DNA of 64,000 bases from CAWFZT01 sp963820415 (GTDB lineage Bacteria; Chloroflexota; Anaerolineae; Anaerolineales; Anaerolineaceae), in the NCBI GenBank assembly GCA_963820415.1, contig CAWFZT010000012.1, positions 186,001 to 250,000 of the forward strand. Direction: 5' to 3'. Below are positions 37,701-50,838 of this stretch, one piece after another. The notes beneath the pieces were generated by a model that saw only the letters and a program-made list of their open reading frames with translations, did no database searches and had not been told where the DNA came from. A program made the translations under genes and the position numbers. Position 1 is the first letter of the stretch, and each line of letters begins with the position of its first letter.

Positions 37701-38109
37701 ACGTAAGAGAAGCGATACGCGCTTTAGGCAGCGGGATGCCGATCTCGCTGAGGAACTCCTGGACGGCTGGCAGTTGGCGCGGCAGGCGATCGGGTTCATT
37801 GATCAGGTGGAAGAGAGTGATCAGGGTGTGGGTCTTGCCGCCGCCGTAGGTGAGCGCCAACTGGCGCACGGCCTTGTCGTTCTTGCCGGCCAGGCGCAGT
37901 ACCACATCACGGGCCAGCTCGCGCAGGTTGTAGGTGGGGTAGGTGAGAGCGAAGAACTCGGCCGGGTCTTCGTAGGCCGGGCGCGCCCCATGGTGCATGG
38001 CCACGTCGTACAGGTCGGCAGCAAACAGGTTGAGGGAGAGCTCGCCGGATTTCAGGTCCGGACGAAGGGAGACGACTTTATGCCAGGGGGTCCAGGATAT
38101 TATCGGCAT
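34792..38109 (-). CDS. DUF499 ATPase of a helicase-methylase-ATPase defence locus
   Basis: A 1105-residue DUF499 protein, last gene of the defence operon. A Walker A motif (LTYGGGKTHTL) lies at about residues 86-96 and a Walker B-like strand (LSVLILMDEVLMFAR) near 210. DUF499 ATPases co-occur with DUF1156 methylases and SNF2-type helicases in anti-phage loci, where they are related in role to PglY/BrxC. The C-terminal part (from about 830) is a long variable region with a terminal conserved domain. It begins 9 bp after the WD40 gene. The exact biochemical role in this locus is inferred. Confidence 0.8.
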   Translation of the reverse strand: MPIISWTPWHKVVSLRPDLKSGELSLNLFAADLYDVAMHHGARPAYEDPAEFFALTYPTYNLRELARDVVLRLAGKNDKAVRQLALTYGGGKTHTLITLFHLINEPDRLPRQLPAVQEFLSEIGIPLPKARIASLTFDKLDIEKGMQVRGPSSETRWLKQPWSVLAYQLAGVDGLRLLNAEDLDKERKSPPAENLLVDLLHLPVTQGLSVLILMDEVLMFARRAVDFEPAWQKRLVDFFQYLTQAVSHVDQACLVASLLATETSMSDAIGKSISRDLELIFTRQREESIQPVVKEDVAEVLRRRLFTPELIKDREAFRPHVVAALKGIETLDPQTQHEGKAVEERFLRSYPFHPDLTEVLYAKWTQLEGFQKTRGVLRTFAMALREAEKWDTAPLVSANVFLFEPGQAGISEATRELAQIATAEEYEGKTAQWSSILQSELEKALEIQREFPALQGREIEQAVIATFLHSQPIGQRMQTRELYLLVGPTRPDKIELEKALLRWSSVSWFLDDTLAQEIEAVANGTPALPKAWRLGSRPNLTQMHHDACRFRVPPEVVQVRLVEEIGKLKSLTAAASGQGVKVHNLPEWPKQVEDDGDFHFVILGTKTACSAGSPNSEARRFIDETTAADRPRVYRNAIVLATPSIDGLDAARAAMLKYLGWEEVRRQLKDQQVDPTREALLSMNLEGTRKALPDAIRQAYCIVVTVDESNQIQAYRIPASTDPLFIAIKREKRVRIQETPVSADALLPGGPYNLWIEGDVARRFKDLVTAFAQFPHLPKMLNRQAILDTLVDGCLQGMFVLRQLRPDRTYRTFWRQTPDDVAFKDPALEVVLPEQGDLMDIVPDLLSQNILPGLWPGMEMQVQQVYDYFSGQHVVKVQKQGYEEPVAIPKAGQAVVDAAIQEAVKRGLLWLVSGPASIYTEEIPTGLLAPGCTLLPPPARLSTMDVLPQRLPEAWKSEITSTLAISTALSGKYGKPIPWRMVREALDGAFQAHYLERTVDSKPWPCDYGDAQWIKVRVPKDVPPLVPPPPLPSQDGEWVAEADLQPSQIQDLGEGMGDLLGAAAGHEMKFHLRVELDKNASQQVKQNVNAILEEIARNLSFEKDR

Positions 38110-38118
38110 GATATTTCC

Positions 38119-39957
38119 TCATTGGTTATTCCAGATATGTACACTTCCATCAAATGAACCAACCGCAAATCTTTGTCGGGAAGGGGATACTGAAAAAGAT
38201 AAAATCGGCTTATCCAGTAAATCTAGCTTCTTAATAATTTTCTTGGACTTAATTTCCCAAATTATGATCGTCCCATCTCTACCCGCTCCCAGGATCCATT
38301 CGCCATCGTGTAAAAAGGCAACCGCTTGGAGAGCACACTTGAGACCTTCAAAAACGAATGGCATGGAATGTTTATGGCTGATGGTATCTGCAAAATCCCA
38401 TAATCTTATGGTTTCATCTTCACTACCCGTTATAAAGAAAGCATCATCGGGAGAAAAATCTACACAAGTAATCCGTTTCGAATGCCAACCAAAAGTTCCT
38501 TGACCAACGATATTTGTCACATCATTGCCTTTGAAGGGAATCATGATATTTTGCTTGTTATTAGTTAAGTAAGCCTCTGCAATCCCTCCGAACAGGTCAA
38601 TAATTTTTCCAGAATTCATATTATAGACAAAGACGGCACTGTCGCTGGTATAGATTGCGTAAATTCCCTCATTCGCAAAAGCTGCGGCGGTTAACCCACA
38701 GGGTATTTGATCTGCGCCTCCCAGCAGGTAAATCCATTTTGATCTATTTTCCATAAATATGAAGTCATAGGCCCTAATCCGGCCGGCAGGAAAATCACCT
38801 GCCAGCAATCGGGATCAACCGCTAAGTGAGGCACGCATGTCTTTTCAGGCATAATCACTGAGAAGTTGGGCGGTCTGGTCATTTCATCGATGTCCAGGCT
38901 GTGGGTGATTTTCCCGGATCTTTTTTCCCAACAATATAAGAAACCATCTTCTGCAGACGTGATAAAGTGGTCTGGGTCAATTCGGTTAGCCTGTAATAAT
39001 TTGCCGGTATGGTGTTTATAAGCCCTGGTGCGGTTTCCACTGATAACATCCCAGAGGGCGACATCGTTATCATCTCCGCCAATAATGATCTCGTTATCGC
39101 TTAAAAAAGTTATTACCTGAACAGGTTTTGAATGAGCCTGGATGGTCCTCTCATCGCTAATCCTAACCTCCCCACCGGTCCCAGTTGACCCCCGGGGGCC
39201 GTTGCTTATGGATGGAGCCGGTGCAACAATTTGAGCAACAGCTTTTGTGCTGTCGAGCCTGTCAATGATTGAATTGAAGCAGATATTCAAAATTTTTGAA
39301 TATATTTCTACCGTTTCTGGTTCACTTATTTTTTGGGGATATCGTTTCATCAGATCGGTAATTAGCATTTTCGTTGATTCTTCGCTATCCTGACTTAACA
39401 AATCCGATTGTCTTTGAGATATCCCTGGAATGATGATTTTTCCGAACAGGCTAAGACTGTAATAAATTGCAGATAAATTTTCCGCATCCTTAAAATATTT
39501 CTTATTGTTAGCTCTATTTTCCACCTCAACTCGAAGAATTTCTCTGGTTTGGTTAATGACTTTTGAAATAAAGATCAGTTCATCTGCATCAGTTCTCTGA
39601 TAACCCTCAGGATTCCGGGTAAATTGATCAAATTCGGGATGCGCAGTCGGCAAAGTGATGTGCATAATTCCACCGATCCCTAATGGACTCCCATATGCGC
39701 TTCCGCCGCGAACATCCAATGCTCGGGCAAGCAACTCGTTAAGAGTTACTGTCAGGTATACAATTTTGTGGTGGCAATTGCTGCAAGAAATTTCTCGCTG
39801 TTCTCCAATGCTCATCCGCGGTATTTTTACTTTCAAATGACAATAGCAACATTCTTGTTCGAAAGGACCTAATTGAACGGCAGCTTGATACCCCTCCCTT
39901 CCTGAATTAAAGTGGAGGATTGTCCAGAACTCCATCAATGTAAATCGTTTTTGCCAT
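38119..39957 (-). CDS. Zinc-ribbon/WD40-repeat protein in the defence operon (frameshifted)
   Basis: A protein of about 610 residues after frame repair. The N-terminal region has a CxxC...CxxC zinc ribbon (CCYCHLKVKI and CSNCHHK), a helical middle region follows, and the second half is a WD40 propeller with about seven repeats (for example QAHSKPVQVITFLSDNEIIIGGDDNDVALW in overlapping pieces, and FITGSEDETIRLWDF). Start ATG 39957 lies behind AAAGGAGG; an A-run at 39948-39952 seems one base too long. A second break lies at 38695-38697, where a G-run is one short. It sits between the methylase and ATPase genes. WD40 proteins are not a standard part of this system; a sensing or scaffold role is my inference. 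Confidence 0.7.
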
Positions 39958-39982
39958 ATCCTTTTCCTCCTTTGCGATGTAT

Positions 39983-42900
39983 TCAGATTAGGAGATTCTG
40001 CCTCTGAGCCTGTACTCCGCCCACGTGATTGCTGATACTCTCCATCAGCGCCCGTTCTTCGCTGCCTGCCGGCGCCAGCTCGATCAGCGCCTGCAACAAG
40101 CTGGTGGAAGAGCGGGTTGCGGCGCAGCCCGCGCTGGTCCAGGTACTCGTTGACCTTGCTCACAGTCGCCGCTTTTCCACAGGCGCATCAGGCGGTGCAC
40201 CTGGTCGATCAATGGGATCTCGCGGCCCTCAGCCTGCACTCTATCGGAAGTCGAGAGGTCTGGGAAGAGCGGTAATTTTTCGATGTGGTGTTCCTCACCC
40301 GGTTCGTAGCCCAGGTTGGGGTGTTTGCGCTGGTTCCAGGCTTTCAACCGGAAGGCGCTGCCGCTACCCTCTTCTTCCTCTTCCACATTTTCTTCCTCTG
40401 CGTTCTCTGTGTCCTCTGCGGTGAGTTCTTTCCCTCCTCGCCGCGCTAAAATGTCGTAGCGGTCGGCCAGGTCTTTGTCCGAAAGGCCGCAGGAGACCGC
40501 ATACAGAATGCACGGGCCGGCGGGAGCGTCATTCATGCCGAAATCGTGGCGGTGGAGCAGGTAGTAGGTGGTGATATTATCCAACCCGGTCACCTCTTCG
40601 CCGCCGCCAGTTTCGCTGAGCACGCGCCCGACGACAAAATCAACCACCATGCGCCGCACCTGTCCCAGGAACTCAGAGACGGTCATTACCTCACCTGGCT
40701 GGTTGGCCTTCTTGACCACCGGGTACTGGCTGTAGGCTTCCAGGGCCGGCCCGGTGGCGGCCCAGACGAAGTCCGGCCCGCGGATGCCAGCATCCCAGAA
40801 GTCGCGCAGACGGATAGTTATGTTGGCACGCATATCGTCAAGCACTTTGTTATCCCAGCCTGGACGTGTGGTGACAAAACGTTTTTTACAGACAAGCCAG
40901 ACAGAAGTGGAGAGAGCAGCAGATGATAATGCCCTTGACCTAGCTCCCATTTCTGTTTGGATCGGCCAACTACCATCGACGACAAAACCAGCGCGGATAA
41001 TTGCAGTGACTAGTGTTTCCCAAGCATCTGGTTGTTTATTAGCAAATACAACGACTAATCGACCATTTTCATTCAATGCAGTTCGACAATTTTGAAACGC
41101 TTTAAACATGCCTAGTTCATAATTTTCTTTAGATTTCTTACTATCGCCATCAAAGCGAGTGTCATCATCTATTAATTCCCCGTCGTTTTTACCGGCATCC
41201 CATTTCGGAGATAGATTTAGAGTAAAGGCCCGATCATATTCACAAGAAATGCCATAAAGTGACCTTTTTAACCAAACATAAAAGAAATCCATCAAATCCG
41301 AGTATGGAATTGCATCATAATACGGCGGATCCGTTAAGATTACATCATACTCATTATTACTTTCAAGTGCATTGACAGATTGATTTAAAATATTTGTTTT
41401 TTTTGAATTTGAAGCAGCAAATAAAAATCCCAATACCTTTTCTAGCCAACCAAAAACTTCACCATATGCACCTGTACTTGTTGATAGAGGATTAATTTCA
41501 CCGTGATCCCACATCATTTCGATCCGATAACCCGAAAATATCGGGCACATTCCTTCTCGATGGGAGAACCAACGCGTAATTGTGCAATTAAATGCTGCTA
41601 CTTTATCAATCGGTATTGCTAAATATGCGTTAATTGCCTCGACCCAATCTGGTGGGTAACCTTCATGAACTAATAAATCCCTGCAAGCATGAGTTGCCCG
41701 AATAAAAATTCCCTGTGATAGCAATTGCCTAGTATTAAATAAATCTCTCCATCTCATCATCCCATAATTTTGAATTGAAAATGCTCGACTTGCACCGCTT
41801 CCGCCTCCTGTTGGCGTTGGTTCATTAGGTATGCCAAAAGGTATATTGCAAAATATTTTATCTAAGTCTGTTTCAGTTGCATTAGCGGTGTTAATCTCGT
41901 ATATGGTAGGCAAACGGTAATTCTTACCTTTTTTCCTTCAGTAACTACAGTTGTTATGACAGATTCAAGCCGTCCAGACTTTCCTTCTAAATGGATATCT
42001 TCGGTAGTCATGATGGCTCCGCAACAAGGGCAAGTAGCTCCAGATCGGCTCATTGTTCCAAAGCCTAGTTTCCGATCATGGGCCTTTTTTTCTACAGAAG
42101 TTTTCCCTTCTTGGGGTATATCGGATTCCACTTCAAATGCCACATTGGTCTTGTCGGCATTTGGTGACATCTTTAGTAACACTCTCTTGTTATCGGTCTT
42201 GCATAACCATCGAGTCTTGAGCAGTGGAAGAGTAGCACGGCAGTTCTTGCAAGTAACGGTACGCGCCCAAAGGTAGGCCACAGTGGGTTTGGCAACCCAT
42301 CGCGGGTTGCTTTTCTCGGCCAAGTACTCGGGGCTGAAATCGGCATTGAGCGCGTCAATATCCGGCGTGCCGTCCTCGTTCAGTGGAACGAGCGTCATTG
42401 GTCGGTGTTCGACCTTGCCGGTCACTTCCACCAACGGCTCGAAGTCGGCGTAGGTCGGGTAATAGGGGGCCAGCTCCTTGCGGGCCTTTTTTAACACCCA
42501 ACTGCCCCAGGCGCGCACGTGCCAGGCCAAGTCGGCGGGGAAGCTGTTAGCAGTTAGCGGTTCGCTATTGGCAGATCCATCCAGGCCGGGCAGCTCGCCC
42601 TGTTGAGGGGTAGCCGCCAGGCCGAGTTTCTGCAATTGGGCTTCGAGGGCTGCCCCGGCAAAGCCCTGCGCTTTGAAATATTCGCGCATAAACTCGGCGT
42701 CCTGCACGGCAAAATCGGGCAGCGGGCGCGTCTGGCCGGCCAGCTTCTGCGGGTATTCCAGCGTGCATTTGAGGATGAACCAGGCCACCGGGTTGATGTC
42801 CACGGCGGTGGCTTCACAGCCCAGGCGCATGGCTTCCAGCGGGATGGCGCCGCCGCCGGCAAATGGGTCGAGCACCTTGGGGGCGCGCCCGCCGTAGGCG

Positions 42901-43265
42901 TCGCGGATCTTCTGGCGGAACCACTCCAGGTCGGGGCCGCTCTCCCTGCCCCAGTGCAGGATGCCGCCTTCGGTCTCTTCGCTGGCCTCATCTACCCAGA
43001 CGCCATCCACTTTCTTGCGCTTGACCTTCTGGACGACCTTGCCGGCCAGCTTATCCAGGATTTCCTTGCGTTTCAGCGGGTCGCCGGGGTCGGGTAATAA
43101 GGTGGCGATCAGCGCCGCCCGGCAGGCAGCCAGGGGCCGCCGCGCCGGCCAGATGTGCAGGGTGGAGATGTGCCCGTGGCGCACGTTCTTTTCGTGGACG
43201 GAATCGAGCGAGGTTTGTTTGAGGGGGAAAGCGACTTCGATGAGGCGTTTGGGGGTGTCGGACAT
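39983..43265 (-). CDS. DUF1156 adenine-specific DNA methyltransferase (three frameshifts)
   Basis: A methyltransferase of about 1090 residues with a DUF1156 N-terminus (LIEVAFPLKQTSLDSVHEK ... IWPARRPLAACRAAL). SAM motif I is FAGGGAIPLEAM and catalytic motif IV is DPPYYDAIPYSD. Zinc-ribbon cysteines (CKNCRATL, CPCCGAIM) lie between. Breaks are seen at 41929-41934 (T-run on the plus strand one short), near 40164 and near 40096 (each one base extra). After repair the C-terminus reads into MSKVNEYLDQRGLRRNPLFHQ and stops at 39983. Two low-complexity repeat insertions are present. It probably modifies self DNA or, as in related systems, takes part in restriction with the ATPase and helicase. Confidence 0.8.
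40391..40425. repeat. Interspersed repeat inside the methyltransferase gene
   Basis: The strand reads CCTCTGCGTTCTCTGTGTCC, an interspersed repeat common between genes in environmental genomes. Here it lies in frame in the coding sequence and encodes the acidic ELTAEDTENAEEE stretch. A second repeat-like stretch (GCTAACTGCTAAC on the coding strand) at 42544-42572 encodes SEPLTANS. Confidence 0.6.
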
Positions 43266-43297
43266 TATCCTTTATATTCTCCATCACAATCGATCGG

Positions 43298-44128
43298 TCA
43301 CTTTATTTTTTGATAAGTATTCCACAGGTCATTCAAGGTTGCCCGTCTTGCCTTCCAGATAAATGTAGGAATTAGCGGAGCCCCATTCCGTGAAAATTGA
43401 TATTCAATGAGGATTTTGATTGATTGTTCCTTATCAATATCCTGGATCTGCAGCAAGTGATTTGCTTTGCTTTCTGACTGCTCAGCCTTTCCACTGAAAG
43501 TGTAATATTCTACCGAATGCCGAATAAACTGAAGTGAAAAGAGGAGAAGTATCGTTGAAGTGACGATTTGAGAAACACTCATCAAGAAAGAAAAATTCTG
43601 GATGCTTTCAATGCTGATGATAAGAATGGTGATTGATCCGAAAATAGTCAGAATTGTAATTGCCAAGAAAATATGCCCGGCAGTTTCAGCTAGATGCTTA
43701 CTCCACCAAGCGGATTTAACCAGATTTTCCAATGTCCTTCTGGGGCCTATTGTTTCTTCGCTCCCAAAATATTGAAATTCTGGGTTGCGATAAGAAATTG
43801 AATCGCGAATATGGGCAGGAGAGCGAACTAAAATATCCGAAATTTCTGATTTAGATATTGGCCATCCATAGCCATCATGGTATTCTAATTTCCGAAGTAA
43901 AGATTCAGCCACACCTTTTACATGATCTGAACGCCATTTTATTAGGTCTGCCAAAATTGATAAGAACGCGATCAAAAATGGTAGGAGCTGAAAGGGAAGT
44001 GCCAAAAGCAAAACAACAATTCCAACAAAATAAGAAAGTATTCGGATAGTTGATGAAAAAGCTGTTACCCGTTTTGAGAAATCGAAAAGGGATTGGTCGA
44101 GAAGGCGAACATCGAATTTGTTAGCCAT
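43298..44128 (-). CDS. S-4TM-type pore-forming CBASS effector
   Basis: A 276-residue membrane protein with four predicted helices at about residues 28-44, 46-64, 150-173 and 180-202. The WWSKHLAE motif just before the second helix pair is typical of the S-4TM (SMODS-associated 4TM) family. Such effectors damage the inner membrane when bound by a cyclic nucleotide. It overlaps the CD-NTase gene by 8 bp. It ends 32 bp before the methyltransferase gene. The ligand-binding part would be the cytoplasmic loop between helices 2 and 3 or the C-terminus. A toxic effector overlapping its synthase strongly supports a CBASS module. Confidence 0.75.
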   Translation of the reverse strand: MANKFDVRLLDQSLFDFSKRVTAFSSTIRILSYFVGIVVLLLALPFQLLPFLIAFLSILADLIKWRSDHVKGVAESLLRKLEYHDGYGWPISKSEISDILVRSPAHIRDSISYRNPEFQYFGSEETIGPRRTLENLVKSAWWSKHLAETAGHIFLAITILTIFGSITILIISIESIQNFSFLMSVSQIVTSTILLLFSLQFIRHSVEYYTFSGKAEQSESKANHLLQIQDIDKEQSIKILIEYQFSRNGAPLIPTFIWKARRATLNDLWNTYQKIK

Positions 44129-45125
44129 ATGAAGGGAACTCCGGTCCGAAGATTCTACCCCACCAATATATTGCTGTTTTCTCGTCTATGTTGTTTTCGT
44201 ACATAATTGCATATCCGCTAAACGTTGCTGCTTCTTTCATTGCCTCAGCAATTTTTTGTTTGTTTTCATAAGGGATTGATGCATCTAAATCAGGGCCAAG
44301 ACGCTTGGGGTCTGGAAAGCTAGCGTAAAGGTAAACAGGGCAACAATCAAAAAAGTATTTGATGGCGTTTGGAAAGCTTGTTATTGACCATGCCTGTTGA
44401 AATACCTTTATAACCAAGTTTTCGAAGTAATAAGACGGGAGCACTGGCTTTGTTATTCTTTTATTCCAGGCTTTTAAAAGCCTAATTGTTGGCAGTAGAT
44501 CCCCTCCAAGTTTTTGATTCGTTTCCGTAACCAGTGTCTGGTCTTTCCTGGGGTCTGTTCTTATCCAGTCGCCATTACCATCTGGGATCAGATAATATGC
44601 TATGCCACTCCCTTCATAATTATCAATGGGAACAGCTGGAACAATATCAAAAACCCAGGGATAAGTTGATAAACTCAGAGTAACGGCTTGTTGCCTACGG
44701 TGCATCTCGGCCTTTTTATAATTTGCTACTTTATATAGAGAATCTCGGAATTTATTAAGTATTTTTATAGAATTGACATATCCATAATCGTCTGGAAATT
44801 TTGCTAATGGCGCGCTTTGATCTTTGATCCTAAGCCAGTATTCATAAGGATCTGATTGGCTTTGATCAGCCTGTGTTTGATACCCATTTAATAAAACCAA
44901 TACGTCGATATCATTTAGCGGCCGGATTTTAGTGCTGCGAGCAAAAGAACCAAATGGCAATTGAGAACCATATAGTTTTGGAAAGCTCGCATCGTTCTGT
45001 TCTATAAGTTTTACCTGATCGAAAAGGTAATTCCTACTTGCTCTTGCGGTCTTCACTTCATCCGCTTTTAAGTCAACGACATTGTTACGAAACCAATCAA
45101 ATGCTCCCCACACAGTATATGCCAT
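44121..45125 (-). CDS. CD-NTase (cGAS/DncV-like nucleotidyltransferase, CBASS synthase)
   Basis: A 334-residue SMODS-type nucleotidyltransferase. The catalytic GS pair is G59-S60 (PFGSFARSTKIRPLNDIDV), with Asp72 and Asp74 as metal ligands and the third acidic residue Asp160 (VFDIVPAVP). It should make a cyclic oligonucleotide signal on phage sensing. The start at 45125 lies 9 bp after the repaired helicase stop. No Cap2, Cap3 or HORMA/TRIP13 genes are present, so it is a minimal (type I-like) CBASS. The nucleotide product and clade cannot be told from this reading. Confidence 0.8.
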   Translation of the reverse strand: MAYTVWGAFDWFRNNVVDLKADEVKTARASRNYLFDQVKLIEQNDASFPKLYGSQLPFGSFARSTKIRPLNDIDVLVLLNGYQTQADQSQSDPYEYWLRIKDQSAPLAKFPDDYGYVNSIKILNKFRDSLYKVANYKKAEMHRRQQAVTLSLSTYPWVFDIVPAVPIDNYEGSGIAYYLIPDGNGDWIRTDPRKDQTLVTETNQKLGGDLLPTIRLLKAWNKRITKPVLPSYYFENLVIKVFQQAWSITSFPNAIKYFFDCCPVYLYASFPDPKRLGPDLDASIPYENKQKIAEAMKEAATFSGYAIMYENNIDEKTAIYWWGRIFGPEFPSYG

Positions 45126-45134
45126 TTCCCTATC

Positions 45135-48729
<3,595 letters not shown>

Positions 48730-48842
48730 GCTTTCCCCGTCTATTTTAAGATAATTTTAATATGTGAATTTAGTTTACAACGGATAAGAAATGGAGTCAA
48801 GAGGATCAATATAACAGGTGCGATATTTCTCACTTAGTAGTA

Positions 48843-49025
48843 ATACAAGAAGCGCAGCACCGCGCCGGCCACGCCAGCCTAAGCACGACGATCAATATCT
48901 ACGGGGGCGAAACGAGGTCGAAATTGGATGAGGTGGTAGCTCGGAATCTGGATGAATTGGTCATACCGGTCAGTTTTAAATTGCACCCAAATTGCACCAA
49001 AGCAGAAAGCCTATCTAAGAGATAG
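48843..49025 (+). pseudogene. Tyrosine integrase C-terminal remnant at the tRNA end
   Basis: About 60 codons of a tyrosine recombinase tail, reading GHASLSTTINIYGGETRSKL, DEVVARNLDELVIPV and HPNCTK before a TAG at 49023. The catalytic His (GHA) and Tyr (NIYGG) are present. Everything upstream is lost, so it is non-functional. It ends 52 bp from attachment copy C, mirroring the integrase fragment beside copy B. The nearby TTGCACCCAAATTGCACCAA tract is part of this coding end. Confidence 0.75.
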
Positions 49026-49076
49026 GCCTTCTAACCAGCACCTGTGGGGGGTAGGTCGTGCCGAACCACCATATAT

Positions 49077-49152
<76 letters not shown>

Positions 49153-49326
49153 GCGGGGCGTTGAATATTATATCCTAATTACCCTGCTTGTCAATAACAG
49201 GCCCTTGCTTTTTAGGATTAATAAGAGTAAGATGATATTATAAGTCATATTATTGGTAGGCTGAATCTGCTCATGCCGGCTGAGCCAGTCTCCCCGGCGG
49301 GTTCTAGATTATTTCTGGAGGTTCTT

Positions 49327-49534
49327 ATGTATACCCCTTTACGGTTGATGTGCATCCTGGCGCATCCCGACGATGAATCCCTGGGCACTGGCTCTACTCT
49401 GGCCAGGTATTGTACCGAAGGGGATCAAAACTTACCTTTATGGACGCAGCCTGGAATATGATTTGTTCGAGGGCCTGCGTTCTCCCGCCCAGGTTTATTT
49501 CAAAAAATTTGCCGCCGTGGAAAACTGCCACTAG
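49327..49534 (+). pseudogene. PIG-L/LmbE deacetylase with large internal deletion
   Basis: The first 32 codons read MYTPLRLMCILAHPDDESLG, the zinc-binding AHPDDE motif of N-acetylglucosaminyl deacetylases, up to CTEG. The sequence then joins, out of frame, to a typical C-terminus (YLYGRSLEYDLFEGLRSP) ending at a TAG at 49532. About 180 central residues are missing. It is therefore a relic with ends intact, next to the tRNA integration site. Confidence 0.75.
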
Positions 49535-49563
49535 CCAAAAAAAATATAGAAAAGGGAACGAAA

Positions 49564-50784
49564 ATGGATGATCATTTATTATCGCGTAAAGTTAGCCGGG
49601 TAGCCTTGTCTGTAAATACACTTATGTCGGTTATCAATAATCCAGATTTCGAAAAACGAAATCAAGACCTGGAAGCCTGCGATTTCTTGCTGGGCAACCC
49701 GCATGAGATGCCTCTGAACGGTTTTGTCGATGCTCTGCAGAAATCGGTCGTGCCTCATGACAAGGATTGGTACGCCTATAAGATGAATGAACCCGATGCC
49801 CGGCAAACCGTGGCAGACAGCCTCCAGAGCTGGCGTGAGCTGCCGTATCGGGCAGAGGATATTTTCCTGACCGCCGGAGCTTTTTCGGCGTTGAGCGTCG
49901 CCCTCAACGCAGTCCTTGACCCGGAAGATGAGGTAATCTTCATCAGCCCGCCCTGGTTCTTTTACGAGGCGATGATTCTGGCTGCCAATGCCATTCCGGT
50001 GCGGGTCAAGATGGGGGCCAATTTTGATCTGGACCTGGCGGCGATCGATGCCGCCTTCACCCCACGCACACGCGCCATCGTCATCAATTCGCCCAACAAT
50101 CCTACCGGCAAGATCTATCCTTCTCAAACTTTGCGCTCGCTCGGATTGCTGCTCGAGGCGGCTCAAAAGATTACCGGCCGGCCAATTTTCCTCCTCTCCG
50201 ACGAATCTTACAGTAAGATCATTTTTGACAATCGCAGGTTCGTCAGCCCGACCGTTTTCCATCCCTATTCCTTCCTGATTTATACCTATGGGAAAACTCT
50301 GCTGACCCCCGGGCAGCGCCTGGGTTTTATCGCCCTGCCTCCAGAATTACCCTACCCCCAGCCGGTGCGCGATTCTCTTTTCCTCTCTCAGATGGTCAAC
50401 GGTTATGCTTTCCCAAATGCGCTGCTGCAGCACGCTCTGCCAGACCTGGATAAACTGTCCATCGATATCCACCACCTCCAGGAGAAGCGCGACCAGATGG
50501 TCAGGGCGCTGCAGGAGATTGGCTACCAGGTGCATCATCCGGAAGGCACTTTTTACCTATTGCCCAAGTCGCCCTGGGTTGACGATATGGCTTTCGTCAG
50601 GCTATTAATGGAGCATAAGATTTACTGCCTGCCCGGCTCGGTCGCCGAGATGCCTGGCTATTTTAGAATTTCGCTGACCGCTAACGATGCCATGATCGAC
50701 AGGTCTCTTTCTGGCTTTGCCTTGGCCCTCGAGCGCGCCCACAAACACCAACCACTGCGTGCCCGTGAGGCAGTGCATTCCTGA
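49564..50784 (+). CDS. Class I/II PLP-dependent aminotransferase
   Basis: A 406-residue fold-type I aminotransferase. The NSPNNPTGKIY segment (residues 175-185), the SDESYSKIIF strand (Asp213) and the Schiff-base lysine Lys244 in TYGKTLLTPGQRLGF are all present. An Arg for the substrate carboxylate lies in the C-terminal FRISLTA. It forms an operon-like pair with the glycosidase 54 bp downstream, which has its own TATAAT-like box. The substrate is not clear; an aspartate/aromatic-like aminotransferase is most likely. Confidence 0.85.
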   Translation: MDDHLLSRKVSRVALSVNTLMSVINNPDFEKRNQDLEACDFLLGNPHEMPLNGFVDALQKSVVPHDKDWYAYKMNEPDARQTVADSLQSWRELPYRAEDIFLTAGAFSALSVALNAVLDPEDEVIFISPPWFFYEAMILAANAIPVRVKMGANFDLDLAAIDAAFTPRTRAIVINSPNNPTGKIYPSQTLRSLGLLLEAAQKITGRPIFLLSDESYSKIIFDNRRFVSPTVFHPYSFLIYTYGKTLLTPGQRLGFIALPPELPYPQPVRDSLFLSQMVNGYAFPNALLQHALPDLDKLSIDIHHLQEKRDQMVRALQEIGYQVHHPEGTFYLLPKSPWVDDMAFVRLLMEHKIYCLPGSVAEMPGYFRISLTANDAMIDRSLSGFALALERAHKHQPLRAREAVHS

Positions 50785-50838
50785 AATCAACTGGCCTTCT
50801 GGTATAATTTTACTATCCCAATAGACCCGGAGGCCAGC

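Noticed and set aside
48960..49025. The TTGCACC tandem motif as a CRISPR-like or iteron array
   Set aside because: Only two short units occur and the stretch is explained as the coding end of an integrase remnant.
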